From NCBI RefSeq assembly GCF_030272615.1, contig NC_081413.1, positions 162,750,849-162,814,848 of the forward strand: a stretch of 64,000 nt of DNA, in the 5' to 3' direction. A model generated the notes under the pieces. That model saw nothing but the letters and a program-made list of their open reading frames with translations. It was not told where the DNA came from and searched no databases. How positions within the stretch are numbered: position 1 is the first letter of the stretch; every line of letters begins with the position of its first letter. Shown piece after piece: positions 11,503 through 23,400 of this stretch. Made by a program: the position numbers and the translations under genes. Source of the DNA: Cryptomeria japonica (taxonomy: Eukaryota > Streptophyta > Pinopsida > Cupressales > Cupressaceae).

Positions 11503-11940
11503 GATGAGAGATGATTGTGATAAATACCCAAGAAATGATTTCCCATAAATAACCCTAGAGAATTATTTCAATAGCCAGTGGAATCGTTGATGAAGATTTC
11601 TGATCACTCTGAATTGCCTTAGACTCATTCTTAATCGCTATGAATGCAAGGTGATAAGAAATAAAGTGGATTAAACCTTTTAACCTTCAAGAAACCTTAA
11701 CTCGTCATTGATATAAATGTCTTCTAGTGGAACATACTAGATCTCTATTGGACATCTCCATGTTGGATAAACCTTTTCCAATGTCTGGAACTTTCATCCA
11801 GATCTCCTTCCTAGGGCTTAGGCAATATTTTCATGAAATTTTCCTACCCCTAAGGCATCTGCCCCAGTTACCAGATGAGCTTACTGTCAGTGCAGGAGCA
11901 ATCTACTCTACTAGTTGAGTAACATGAGCAGTTCCATTTT
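11503..11940 (-). other. Spacer between gag-like ORF and ORF2 of copy 2
   Basis: No conserved coding frame is seen. Copy 1 has a non-coding spacer of similar size (19995-20498) in the same place, so this is probably a genuine untranslated spacer that may carry signals for ORF2 expression. No specific motif could be identified. Confidence 0.5.
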
Positions 11941-13020
11941 CTAATTGATCATCTGACTTCTTGATCCATTTCTTGGTATGATCTTGTCGGATTTTATTGA
12001 TCTTTCTTTCCCTTTATCATTTGATCCATCATTGCTAACCAGTGGATTTTTTCTTCTACAAAACTTGGCTATGTGTCCAATCTTGTTGCATGCATAACAT
12101 GTAATATTGTTCTTTTGAACTGATTTTCTATAACCAGGATATTTTCTTGACCTGCACTGATTAGCCATATGTCCAAATTTTCCACATGCTTGACATTTTA
12201 CATTCATTCTGCAATCTTTTGTCTTATGACAATACTTATTGTATTTGGAACATTGATCACGAGTAGAATTATAGTTCTGATTTTCTCTACTCCTATATTG
12301 CCTAGCCATATGACCAAATTTATTACAAACAAAGCATCTACCATTTAATTTGTAAGCATTGAGCTGCCTTACCGATGTCCTCTAGTTCTGATTGGTCTGA
12401 TCTTCATTTGCAGTACCAAAGCTTTGACCTTGTTCAAATCCAAGTCCTCTAGAATCTTCATTCTGTCTTTGGGTTTCCAATAGTTCATTAAGTTGTGCTG
12501 AACTAACCTTGAATTTATCCTTGTACTCATTTGCAATAGTTAGATCATCTCTTAGGATTATTGTCTGTCATTCAATTTCTTGTTCATTGCTTTGGGATTG
12601 TACTAAATCTGTTCTCAACACATCATTTTCATGAGCCAACCAAATTCATTCTTCAGATCTATCTTTCAGAGATCTCCCAAGGTTTTCTTCATTCATCTTC
12701 CGGTCTTCAATCTCCTTTGACATCCTCATAGTTAGGGCTTGCATTTCATTATTCATGACAATATTCTCCTGACTCAGCTTCTGACATTTTTCTTTAAGGG
12801 CATCTTTCTCTTCATTATCTTGATTTTGTAGAAGTTCCTTCCTCCTAGCTTGAACATATGACAACCTCTCATGTAGGATAAGAATGAATTCCTTTGTAGA
12901 ATTTAATTCATCTTGTAACTTCATGTTCTTCATCCTTTCAACATCATAATCTTCAAGTGCTACCTCAAGTTGTTTCTCCATACTCATTTCTATGGATTCT
13001 GGATTCAATATCTCCCTCAA
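11941..13020 (-). pseudogene. gag: Copy 2, gag-like ORF1: coiled coil plus four zinc knuckles
   Basis: The first clear ATG is near 12988, about 60 bases inside the primer site. Roughly 120 residues of charged heptad-like sequence (SMEKQLEVALEDYDVERMKN, KEKCQKLSQENIVMNNEMQ) form a coiled coil. A Gln/Asn-rich linker follows, then four knuckles: CFVCNKFGHMARQY (last Cys lost), CSKYNKYCHKTKDC (Tyr for the second Cys), CQACGKFGHMANQC and CYACNKIGHIAKFC. A basic tail ends at a stop at 11941. The order matches knuckles 2-5 of copy 1. The knuckles imply nucleic-acid binding and the coiled coil self-association, as in Gag, though there is no recognisable capsid domain. Confidence 0.75.
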
Positions 13021-13047
13021 GTTATTAGCCTCCCTCTAAGGCACAAG

Positions 13048-13059
13048 GCTCTAATACCA
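13048..13059 (-). other. Copy 2 primer-binding site
   Basis: On the minus strand it reads TGGTATTAGAGC, one base different from the tRNA-Met site TGGTATCAGAGC. It is separated by two bases from the LTR end at 13062. Confidence 0.75.
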
Positions 13060-13061
13060 AT

Positions 13062-13970
13062 TATTGGAATCCAAGAACACTAAGAGATGGGGGGTGAATC
13101 AGTGTTCTACTAGAATGTTTAGTTTTAACCTTATTATAACATGCATTCACCAACCGGTGAACTGATACATATATAATTGAATGAAGTAAAGAAATCAATG
13201 AACCAATTACACAAATGAACACTATAACACAAGGAGTTTATACATGGAAAAACTCAAAGATGAAAAACCACGATGGGATTTGTGACCCACAATATCAATT
13301 CACTGGCCATATAAAGAGATATTAAATAATATGGGGGCCTACACATGCAGGAAGGATTACTGCCTAGAGCACACTGGTCAACACAAACAAGTCTCATTGA
13401 CTACAGTTAGAAGTCTCACTGACTACAGTCACTTTGAATAATGAAACATAAAACTAAACTCATTTAATGTATTTGCTATGCCTAATCGAGTTATGGTTTT
13501 GAAATCCTAAACCCTCACCAGAATAACCTTTGCTCTATGTGCTCATCCAAAATCATCTACATATCATTACAAAATATTGATCTCATACACAAATGACCTC
13601 ATATACATAATCTTTGCATTAGTAATCTAATCTAACAACATAATATCTCAAAATGATCTAATAACTGACCTATATACCCTTACAGTCCTTCATGACTCAT
13701 GTCGGCTTATATAGATAATACAAAAATGATTATACATGTCGGCTCATTAAATATATACATAAATAACAAAGTGAATTTCTGATTGCCTAAACTCCCAATG
13801 ATGTCGACCTCCTATACCAGTACCCTGTTTGTCAGTTATTATCCTTTCTTGATCTGCAAATCATGTCGGTACCAATAGAACTCTTCCTACCGGTGTTGGT
13901 GAAGTGTCTGTCAGTGAAGTACCAAACCAAAGAATGAAGTTGGAACATGTTGCCATCAATGAAAACATAT
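13062..13970 (-). mobile_element. Copy 2 5' LTR
   Basis: In element orientation it ends ...GGATTCCAATA (expected CA) and contains the C-rich signature TGATTCACCCCCC near 13085-13100, as do most LTRs in the window. The outer end near 13970 is approximate, because the sequence runs directly into copy 3 of the same superfamily in the opposite orientation. The 3' LTR of copy 2 is not in the window or was lost near 1150. Confidence 0.6.
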
Positions 13971-13974
13971 GAAA

Positions 13975-14461
13975 CCAATTAAATGAGTGTCAATTGACAA
14001 CTGAACAGTTAATGGTTGAGATAGATAAAGGCAAAGTATCCCTAATAGTGAATAAAGACTTGTTGAAGACTGGATTGGAAACTGGCTGTAAGATTTTGGC
14101 GAATATCTCCTAATTTTCACTATTTTGTGCAGACTTGAGAATGAAGAGAGCTGGTACTGAGAAGGAAATACAAAAGTTGAGTGAAACTTTCATACCAGTA
14201 TAGGACTTAGTGATTACGTTTGGTAAAAAGGTTGTTGGTATGCAACACTAGTTAGAACTTTGTGAACATGAATAGGTGAAGCAGACTAGATCACTGAAAG
14301 ATCTCCAGATTCAACTACTTCCGAAAGTAGATATTCTTCAAAGAGAATTCAAGGAGTCAGAGGCAATTTTGGCTACTCTTGAGATGAGTACAGTTGATGC
14401 AATGGAGGAGTTTGCAGCTCAGATCTTGACACATGTTAAGATTACTGAGACACTATTGTAA
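13975..14461 (+). pseudogene. Copy 3, ORF2 C-terminal fragment
   Basis: A plus-strand frame with a few stops encodes helical, charged sequence (LTTEQLMVEIDKGKVSLIV, KEIQKLSETFIPV, SLKDLQIQLLPKVDILQREF, MEEFAAQILTHVKITETLL). It ends about 350 bases before a purine tract and LTR. Position and composition match the C-terminal helical part of copy 1 ORF2, but residue identity is low, so homology is inferred mostly from architecture. Its left part is cut off by the LTR of copy 2. Confidence 0.45.
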
Positions 14462-14811
14462 ACATGGGACACCGATCTTAAGCAGTTGAAGTTTCATTAC
14501 AGTGATGTTTTCTTGAGAATTTCATTGTAAATACTTTAACACTTTTATTTTTATATATGCATGCAGTTTTTGTTGACAAATTTTGATGTAATGTATGTAT
14601 TTTACTTCTTTTTTTGGCATTGATGTCAAAGGGGGAGTAGAAATAGTTAAGAGTCAAAATTTTGTATGTACTGTTAAGGGGGAGTAATGATTTCATTTTT
14701 GTAATGGCATGTAATTTCTAAGGGGGAGTGTATGTCATGAAGTCAATTTATGTTGCACACTTGGTTGACAAAATTTTCCTAAGTGTTGCCATCAATACCA
14801 AAGGGGGAGAT
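14462..14811 (+). other. Copy 3 3' UTR with four purine tracts
   Basis: AAAGGGGGAGTAG occurs near 14628, AAGGGGGAGTAATG near 14675 and AAGGGGGAGTG near 14719. The final polypurine tract AAAGGGGGAGAT at 14800-14811 directly abuts the LTR start TGTTGGCAT at 14812. The last one is the expected plus-strand primer site, and the others are extra copies of the same motif. Confidence 0.7.
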
Positions 14812-16048
14812 TGTTGGCATTTGATCATTTGTACTATACCAGTAATGTGTGTTTTCTTGATGCAATGGGTATATGTCACTTATATAAATTAGATTTATGT
14901 ATGATGACTAATTTTTATGTTTTCATTGATGGAAACTATGTTTCTTTAAGTCATCTAAGTCCTACAGTTCAACCGGCTAAACTTAATCGGTAAAGAAAAA
15001 CAGTTTTATCAGAACCGGTAATTAAGGACTTCAATCGGTAAATGATAGACAATGTTACATTCCGACAACCAGTACATGAAACTCATGAAGATAGAGATGA
15101 TGTGGTTTTGCAGTAGCATTGAAGACTGTTTGATGAAGATATTTTTGTGATTGTACATTCTGAATCGATAAGGGGAATGAGTTTTGTTTGACAGAATAGT
15201 TCGGTTAATGGAGACTTAACCAATAGTGATAAAAATCACTCAGATCTGTAAAACAACACAAAATTGGATTTGTTATGTCGGAGGTTGACATAACTAAATC
15301 ATACAATGCAAGATTATCTAGATGCATTGAACCTAGGAAATTGTAATAAGGTTCTAAGACAACCTTATGATTATTTTAATTGTGTGATGAGGTATCGAAA
15401 GATATTTATACATGAGCTTTATATGTGATATGTGGATGAGCGAATTGTGTATTTCTGATAGTGCAACGATTAGAGAAGTTGAGAGATGAAGTCTTTGTAA
15501 TGTTTTAATGTTATGAAACAAGTCTTATTAGACATAGAAGGTGTTATACTATGATCATTTGTACTTATTGACTCCCTAACATTTGTAGCAAGAAAATCCT
15601 CTTACAAGGTCACTCATAATAGGGTACAGTCAGATCCTAACAGTTCTGATCATTAAATCCTCTTACCAAGTGACACATTAACTTGTGTTTGCAAATCCCA
15701 GTAACTTGGGTAGCTCCTAGTAGGTTTGGTCCTCACAGGCCTTATTGTACAACTCTCAACCAGGCTTAGACACTTTTAACAAGGTGTGCGCCTAATCGGG
15801 TGATTGTAGACCTTAATCGGTCAGATATCTATACTGCAGATAGTGGATCTTGTGGGTACTATTCTATGTATAAACTCTTGTGTCATGCAGTTTATGCTTT
15901 GTGTGGTGATTGCATACTTGGTGTTATTTCTTACATGTTTATTGAGTTTTAAGTTGGTGAATTTAATATTCAGATTTCTATTGTTTTTACTAGCACTGAT
16001 TCACCCCACCCCCCCTCTCAGTGCCTTATAAGTTCATTAGCTTCTACA
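14812..16048 (+). mobile_element. Copy 3 3' LTR
   Basis: It starts TGTTGGCAT right after the purine tract and ends CTTCTACA at 16048. It contains TGATTCACCCCACCCCCC then CTCTCAGTG near its end, as in the LTRs of copies 1 and 2. No 5' LTR partner is visible, so the target duplication cannot be checked. The following five bases are ATGAC. Confidence 0.7.
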
Positions 16049-16051
16049 ATG

Positions 16052-16519
16052 ACATATCTTATATTTTAAAGACTCAAAACCATTTTCCTAGGGAAACATT
16101 TTTTTTGTTTATGCAAAAAATGTTAGATGTATGCAATGCAATGTAGCAAGGTAGCCTAATTTTTGGTATATCCATCGTGGGCACAAACTGTAAACACGAA
16201 CATATCTAGGTAGGTGGTTTTATGCTAGGCATGATCCTATATTTCTTCCCAACTCACTCAAACATTCAAGGCCATACCATAGCAACGTTGTCTCTTAAGT
16301 CCCTGGAGTTCAAAAAACTATCTTGATGGTCTATTTCTCAGAATCTAATATAGATACAAATGATCCTTTTCAACTTTTGGGGTCACATGAGAACTGTCTA
16401 CAATAAACTATCTCATATTTTTAAGACTCAAAACCATTTTCCTAGTGCAATTTTTTTTTATTGATACAAAAATCATCAAATGCATGCAATGCAAAGTTGC
16501 AAGGTAGCCTAATTATTGT
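16052..16519. repeat. Direct duplication, two copies about 114 bp, 354 bp apart
   Basis: The copies are at 16052-16165 and 16406-16519. Both contain GACTCAAAACCATTTTCCTA, a T-run, then GCAATGCAA and GCAAGGTAGCCTAAT. The 240 bases between them hold no feature I can name. This looks like an old tandem repeat with a period of about 354 bp. Confidence 0.7.
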
Positions 16520-16542
16520 TTTGTTCCTTGTGGAACCTAACT

Positions 16543-17045
16543 GTTAGTTCTAATGAACCTAGGAGAGCCCTAATGAACATATGAAAACCCTAATGAATGT
16601 AGGGAAGCCAGGTAATGAAATGATAATGATGATGAAAGGATTAAAAAAAAACTAATAAGATTATATTAAGCCCTAATGAAACTAGGACATCCCTAATGAA
16701 CCTAGGATAACCCTAAAGAATGTAAGGTAGCTAGGTAATGAAATGATAATGAGAATGAAAAGGATAAGTATAGACTAACAAAATTTTATCAAGCCCTAAT
16801 GACCTATGGAAATCCTAATGAACCTAGGACAACCCTAATGAATGTAGGGTAGTCAAGTAACAAAATAATAAGGATGGAAAGGATAAGTATAGACTAACAC
16901 GCCTATGCTAAGCCCTAATGAAGCTAGAGAAACCCTAATGAATGTAGGGAATCCAAGTAATGAAATGAGAATGAGGATGAAAAGGATAAATATAGATAAA
17001 CAAACCTATATTAAGCCCTAATGAACCTAGGACATCCCTAATGAT
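16543..17045. repeat. Minisatellite built on CCCTAATGAACCTAGGA
   Basis: About four units of 100-125 bp each hold several CCCTAATGAA-type submotifs followed by ATGTAGGG, AATGAAATGA and AGGATAA.TATAGA. They repeat head to tail. Units differ by point changes and small deletions, so the array is old. No coding frame is present. Confidence 0.75.
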
Positions 17046-17171
17046 CATAATCATCATTTTTCATTTGTTAGTCTATGCATCTCTTTCATCATAATAATCA
17101 TAATTTGCATACATTCTAGACACGTGATTACCATTACATGTAAATTTGATGTCCATGAACATACATAAGTG

Positions 17172-17422
17172 TTGGCATAGGTAAAAATTTTGATGACATG
17201 ATGCTATTGTATGTTGTCATTGATGTCAATATGCTGAAGTATGAATCGGTATATTGAAGTAAGCAAACTGGCAAGAAAACTGGTATGATGGTATGAAGTG
17301 AACCGATATGATAATATGAACAGGTATATGCGAAAAGGTGAACTGGTATGTTCGAATGTGAACCACTATATGCAAATTTTGTATCGGGGTTTCATTTGAT
17401 ATGACAACCGGTTGGTAGTCTC
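17172..17422 (+). mobile_element. Solo LTR, left part (split by copy 1)
   Basis: It starts TGTTGGCAT at 17172, preceded by ATAAG at 17167-17171. It is interrupted at 17422 by copy 1 and continues at 25346-26562. The last five bases, GTCTC, are the target duplication of copy 1. There is no internal region, so it is a solo LTR. Confidence 0.8.
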
Positions 17423-18578
17423 TATTACTACTTACTAAGTGGCCATTAGTTTTATGTCCAAAGTCATTCTATATACTCTAGTTGGTTACTACTACCGAAA
17501 TATTCAGTCGGTAAGCACAAAGCAGTCAGTTCTAGAAGAAAGTAGTCACAGAGCCTAGTATACATCGAGTTGTCTACTGAGTATCACTAATCTGTCTATT
17601 GAGCAGCAAAAATGATATACCAAGTTAACACACACTGAGTGAAACATGTTACCAAATTCAATGAACCTAGACACACATGGGAAACGTGTTACAAGATTGA
17701 GGAACAAAGAACTGTTATCACATTGGAAATTGCACTTAAAGATTTTGTATGAAATTGAGGTCATTTATCCAATGAAATATCTTGTATGGTTATTCATTTG
17801 ATAAATCATGTTTGTAAGATCGAAGCAATGAACCAGATCACCGACATAAGAGATCTATTTATACAGCATGAATTGGGATCAAATAAAGATATATATGAAG
17901 CAAGATAAGGAAGCACTAAGTATTGTAACTGTTAGAGACACAGAGGTCACCGAGAAGGATTTCAGAGAAGAGTCAAGGAACAGAGTAAATAGAAGGGTTT
18001 ACCAAGTTAATCTATGGATTATCGAGGTATGCTATAAGCAAGGTAATCTCATTTTGAGCACACAGAATCTGCTATAACATTTTAGATATGAAGTTGCAGA
18101 TATTTGTAAAGATTTTATTGTAATATTTTGAGTTGTAAGAGAAACCTTTAATAGGGTAAAAGACTCAAACAAAGTCTATAAATTATAAAGCCTTTAACTA
18201 GGTGCAGTATTTAGAATAAGTGTTGTAAAATCCTTTTGCAAGGTAGATCTAACGATCTTGATACTCCTAACAGGGTAAGCTATCAGAAATAGTTGAACAT
18301 GTAGCTCTAACCAAGCAACCTTTATTATTGCAGTAGTGAAGTTGTTGGTGCCATCCCCACCACAATTTTTCTCTCTAACCAAGAGTTTTTGCATAACCAA
18401 AATATATGTGTTATGGAGTGAATCATGTATGATTATTATTTATTTGTTTTAGCATTATATTATGTTACATCAGTTTTTGGTTTATGCATAATAGTAAAGT
18501 TATTGTTGAAGAAAGGATTTGAAGTACTGATTCACGCCTCCTCTCTCAGTACATTAGCTTTCCATATTGGGCCTAACA
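17423..18578 (+). mobile_element. Copy 1 5' LTR
   Basis: It begins TATTACTACTTACTAAG where the 3' LTR has TGTTACTACTTACTAAG, so the first G has mutated to A. It ends GGGCCTAACA. Near the end it has CACGCCTCCTCTCTCAGTAC, a degraded form of the C-rich signature. No obvious TATA box could be assigned. Confidence 0.9.
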
Positions 18579-18580
18579 AT

Positions 18581-18592
18581 TGGTATCAGAGC
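18581..18592 (+). other. Copy 1 primer-binding site
   Basis: TGGTATCAGAGC, a perfect initiator-tRNA-Met primer site, lies two bases after the LTR end at 18578. Reverse transcription would start here. Confidence 0.95.
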
Positions 18593-18640
18593 TTCAATCT
18601 TAGAAAGGGGTTTAACAACCTAAAGAGAAAGATCTTATCA

Positions 18641-19994
18641 ATGGAAGGCTACAGACAATCTCAGAGAATTGTGAATCTTCAAAATGAATTGGATCATGCT
18701 AATCAAGTGATTGCAGACATGCAAAAACAAATGCAAAAAATCTCTAAAAGTTAGAAGAAGATTATCTGATGATTTACAGGACTCTCAAGAGTTAGTGGAA
18801 AAAATTGAAACATCATCTGAGAATAGTATATCTGAAGAGACTGAAGAAATGATTGGAGAACTGAAAGAAAAGAACAAAGCACTGACTGGTCAGCTAAAAG
18901 CAATGAAAAGAGGACATGAACATTTCAGCACATAGATGACTGAAAATCTGGATGCATTGAGGACAGTTGAGGATAAAGTAAGAGATCTAGAAAGAGAAAA
19001 ACAATAGCTTGAAGCATTAGTATCTAAAAAGAATGATGAAATCACAAGGTTGACTGGGATTCAACAAAATCTGTCAGATCAATTGGGTTATGCACATCAT
19101 GAAGCAAATATGAAAGATGATGAGAATCAAGCATTGAAACTTGAAGTATCAAGGTTGACCAATGAACTTAAAACAAAGAAGAAATCCAAAGAAACACTGA
19201 AAAAGAGTTATGAAGCATCAAAGATGTTGGATGAGCAACTAAATACAAAAAGACCCAACAAAGTTGTAGGACTCAATTACAAAGGAAAAGACTCTACCGA
19301 AAAGGGAATCCACACTACCGAGAGAGGATAATCATCAAAGCAAGTTGGAAACAAGAAGAACATCAAAGGAAAGAAGCCTATTTGCAACTACTGTGAAATA
19401 CAAGGACATACTGCTAATATGTGCCAAATCAAAAAAGGTAAGCAACCGAATGTCACTAGGTCTAATGGTTATTGTCACAATTGCAATAAATATGGTCACA
19501 CATCTAACCAATGTAGGACAAAGTCTACTAGCAATTATCAGAAGGAAAAATTCAAAGGATTTTGTAAGAACTACAATAGATATAGACATAGTACTGAGAA
19601 GTGTTGGTTTAAGAAAAAGAACTATATGTGGTCTACACACCGAGCAAATACTAGAGGCTATCAAACTCACACAGATCCTAACCAATAGTATTCTATAGTA
19701 CCATGGGATTACAATACAAGGATATGGTGTGAATGATGTGGAAGATATGGACATATAAGTGCCAACTTCTTTATAAGGTTTGGAATGAACAACCGAAGAT
19801 CATGGAGAAATCTTGGTATGGCATGTTTTCATTGTCACAAAGTTGGACACTTGGCTAGAGATTGCAGAGATCAACCTAGAGGAGACACTGAGGAAATAAA
19901 AGGCAAATTACAGATGATTTGGAAAAAGAAGGAAATTGTGTCAAATGAAGAAAGCACCTTATCTACTGAGTTAGGTGCACCTATTCCAAATTAA
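18641..19994 (+). pseudogene. gag: Copy 1 gag-like ORF1: coiled coil plus five zinc knuckles
   Basis: The ATG at 18641 lies 48 bases after the primer site. About 200 residues of coiled coil come first (NLQNELDHANQVIADMQKQM; KNKALTGQLKAMKRG; LEVSRLTNELKTKKKSKE). Five knuckle-type modules follow: CNYCEIQGHTANMC (19384), CHNCNKYGHTSNQC (19473), CKNYNRYRHSTEKC (19562, Tyr for Cys), a broken CGRYGHISANF near 19735, and CFHCHKVGHLARDC (19824). There is one frameshift near 18745 and five in-frame stops (three TAG, one TAA, one TGA). The layout is that of a nucleocapsid-like protein without a recognisable capsid domain. It aligns module by module with 11941-13020. Confidence 0.8.
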
Positions 19995-20498
19995 TTGGTG
20001 AAGGTATGAAGGGACTGCATTCTTTCAAGGTTAAATCTTAACAGTTCCTATTTTATCATGTACTCAATTCAAAATCTGTATAACTAAAGATGCATTAGGA
20101 AATTTGAAAATTTTTATCAAGTCTTTTGGAAGCTTGTCTAGTCGGTAAATACAAGAAGTCTAGCTACTTGGTAAAAGAATAAAATAGAAATGGTATCGAG
20201 TGCATTTAATGTTTCCTTACCTAACTGCACAGAGCCCAATAAGGTAAAATTGTGTACTTAAAAGCTTTTGCATGGTCATTTCACACTTACCAAGTTTTCA
20301 AAGAGTAGAGAAAAGTGATTCAAAGGTGATCAAACCTCCTCCGAAATGAAATTCAAGGTATTTATATCAATCACAACGCATTGTTAAGAAAGTTTACCGA
20401 TCATATCAATTGTGAATATTTGTTAAGTGGAAAGCATCTGTTGTTTAAAAGTCTTCAAACCCTAAGAATCTTATGTTAGTATTTATCCGAAATCTGCA
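19995..20498 (+). other. Spacer between ORF1 and ORF2 of copy 1
   Basis: No coding frame is seen. It corresponds in position to 11503-11940 in copy 2. ORF2 would need its own translation signal, splicing or a separate message. I could not identify one. Confidence 0.5.
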
Positions 20499-23400
20499 AT
20501 GGCACCTAAGATCCAGAAGCCCGTTGTTGTTGAGAACATTGAAATTCCCTCATTGAAATACTCTCTAACTCCCAAAGTAGCATCTGAACCGGATGATAAA
20601 ACTGCATTTTCACTCATTTCGGATAGGGTTTTACTAGTTGAGGATGTCAAATTCTTCACCAAATGTCGTGTTGAGGAACTAGGTCATGTTGAGATCAAGG
20701 ACACATATGATGAATTGTGTACCGATGGGAAATTAGATAGCAAGTATGAACACATTAAAATAAAGGGATTGACCAAAGCCCTAACCTATCCCCATGTCTT
20801 CAAACCCCAATGGGTCAAGTTTTTTCTGAGCAGAGTTCATGATGATTTCATGTGGTTAGAGGAGAAACCATTCAAAATCACCAAGGAAATCATTCATTTG
20901 ATCACCAATTACCCTATTTTTGATCATGCCCGAGATCAGAAAATGATATCAAAAAAGGAATTGATCACTTTAACCGGAGTTGAATCTGATTGCAGAGGAC
21001 TGAAACTGAACAATGTCATAGATGCAGAGCTGAAGTTTGCAATTAGAGTCATAGGTTATTGTTTCTTCCAATCGGCAAGGGAAAATAGTGTACCCTATGC
21101 AGCAGTTGACTTAGCTTATAAAATAGTGAAAAAGGGAATGAAAGTTGATTTATGTGAAGTGTTGTTGAAAAACCTATTTGAGAATCTAAACACCATAAGG
21201 AAGTCAAAGAAGAACAACTCAGCTAACACACTGAAGTTTGGATCACTTTTGGTATGCATGCTTTTCTATTTTGAGAAATTTTTTCCATTAGTCAGTAATG
21301 TAGTTTGGGAGCTACACTGACCAATCACCCATCAAATGAATGACTTCATGAAACGGCTAGGTAATAACTTTAATGATATTATGGATGATTACTTTAGCAA
21401 GTTTCAGGAAAAGATGCATAACAGGTATAAAATTCCACCCTAGTTAGTAGAGAAATACAAGGATGACATATGCTTTGAAGTAGACACCAACTACTACTAT
21501 GTCAATGCTGTGGAATTGAGAACTCAATCTTTGCCACCTATGGGTTATGAGATTGATTTTGACATCACACAACAACAAATAGATGCCTTTCTTACATTAC
21601 CAAGGCATGCTACCGAGCTGAGATACAGTACATATGAAGAAGTTAAAGAGAAAGTTAAGATGAGTATTGTAGCACCCAAGGCTATAAGGAAAGCAACAAA
21701 AATGATCAAGGCATTAACGAAGAAATTTGGAGAAGGTTCTTCCTGCACACCTATCAAGGGCACTCTAGTCATCACCGAGGAGGAATCTAAAGCCCAAGAG
21801 GCAGCTATTACATTGACCACCGAGTTGCCTAAAGGGAAAGTTTTGAAAAGGAAGAAACAGGATACATCAAAGGTATCACTAACTCCTTTAGTAAAGCACC
21901 CAAACACAAGATCATCTATAGCGTCACCTAGTAAGAAACCAAAGAATGTCGCCACACCAAAGGTAACAAAAACTTATAAGAAATTTACTCGGAGACTCAT
22001 TTTGACTAAAGAGTCTAGTGACATTGAATCTGAAGACAAAAGTAAATTTTAGATTGTCAAGAGTAAAAAGGAAGATGTACATAGTGTTGATAATTTTTGT
22101 GCAAATTTGAAACAATATGGTGGATTTGGATCATTTAGATATGTTAAGTATGAATCCAAAAATGATGATGAAAAGAGACAAATAGAAGAAGTTGTCATCT
22201 GCACACTTCTGAAATTCTGATTGGTCCCATTGGAAGTATCTAATTCTCTTCCAAAAGAGTTGTATTTGCATATTGATAACAGGTGGAAGTATGCTATGGA
22301 ATTAGAGAAACAACTGAGAGAAAGAAGTCCGGTACATCTCTTCTCAGACATGTTGGTAGATCAAATCAATGAACATCTGAAAAACTACCACACAAACTTC
22401 CTAGTCAAGAAAAGAGCCTTCAAATTGATGAATGGCCTTTATTTGGATGTAGAGAATGAGACCAAAGAAAAGTGGTAGGAAATCTTTCGAATCAAGAATG
22501 CTGGTGAGCAAGTTGAAGTTGAAATAGTTGATGTCACCGAGCAAGATCCTGATATCACTGAGCAAGACCCTGCTGACACTATACAAATTTATGAGGATAT
22601 CATGGACACTGAGGCACAAGAATAGGAAATGATAGAAGGGAATGCATATTCCAAACTAGTATCCAGTGAGTTAGTTTTGGAACAAGTTTAGCCCTATGCT
22701 CCGGTCACTTAGCCTGTTTCAACTAAGGCCCCTTAGGATACTGAACAAGGAACAGAGATTCACAAGTCTACAGAAGGAGAAGCTACTTCTCAGGCCACTG
22801 GGGAACAGACTTCTCAAGCTCCTTCTAGCACTGAAAATGTTACAACTGAGACCCCGAGCAAGGATTCACCGAAGGCTACATCAGAGGTTTAAGAAATTGA
22901 CAAAAGTGTTGCCTCTACCGACCAACCTACCGAGAGTCAACAAGCCTCCCAGGCCATTATGTTAATTCAATCGGTGAAAGCTAAAGAAAAGAAAATGAAA
23001 AAGCATAGTTTCAAATTAGATTTGTCAAAACCAATAGTGTTGCCAAATGTAGACATATCCAAATTAAAAGGGAAAGCACTCATTGAATTTGGTGAACTAT
23101 GCAAAGCCAAAACAGAACAAGAAAAACAAATGGCTATTCAAAAGAAAAACAGAGTACTTCAGAAGGTGAAAGCACTATTAACAAATATGCTACCTGAAGC
23201 TACAGTGACAAAAGATGCAGCCATCCATATTCAACTAGATGAGCTCCTAACTAAAATAGAGACATCTGGAGTAGACGCATCTGAATATTTGAGAAAATTG
23301 AAGGACAAAGAGCTCACTACTAAAATGATTGAAGAGGTACAGAAAGCCATTGCTATTGGCAAAGTAAAACTTGTCAAATTTATTGCTGAGTTGTTCCCTC

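Noticed and set aside
16543-17045. CRISPR-like array
   Set aside because: Units are over 100 bp, degenerate and without unique spacers. This is a plant minisatellite.
19335-19754. Minus-strand frame of 139 codons resembling a membrane protein
   Set aside because: Antisense of the zinc-knuckle region. The plus strand carries clear CCHC modules.
21545-21955. Minus-strand frame of 136 codons
   Set aside because: Antisense shadow of copy 1 ORF2. It has no motif.
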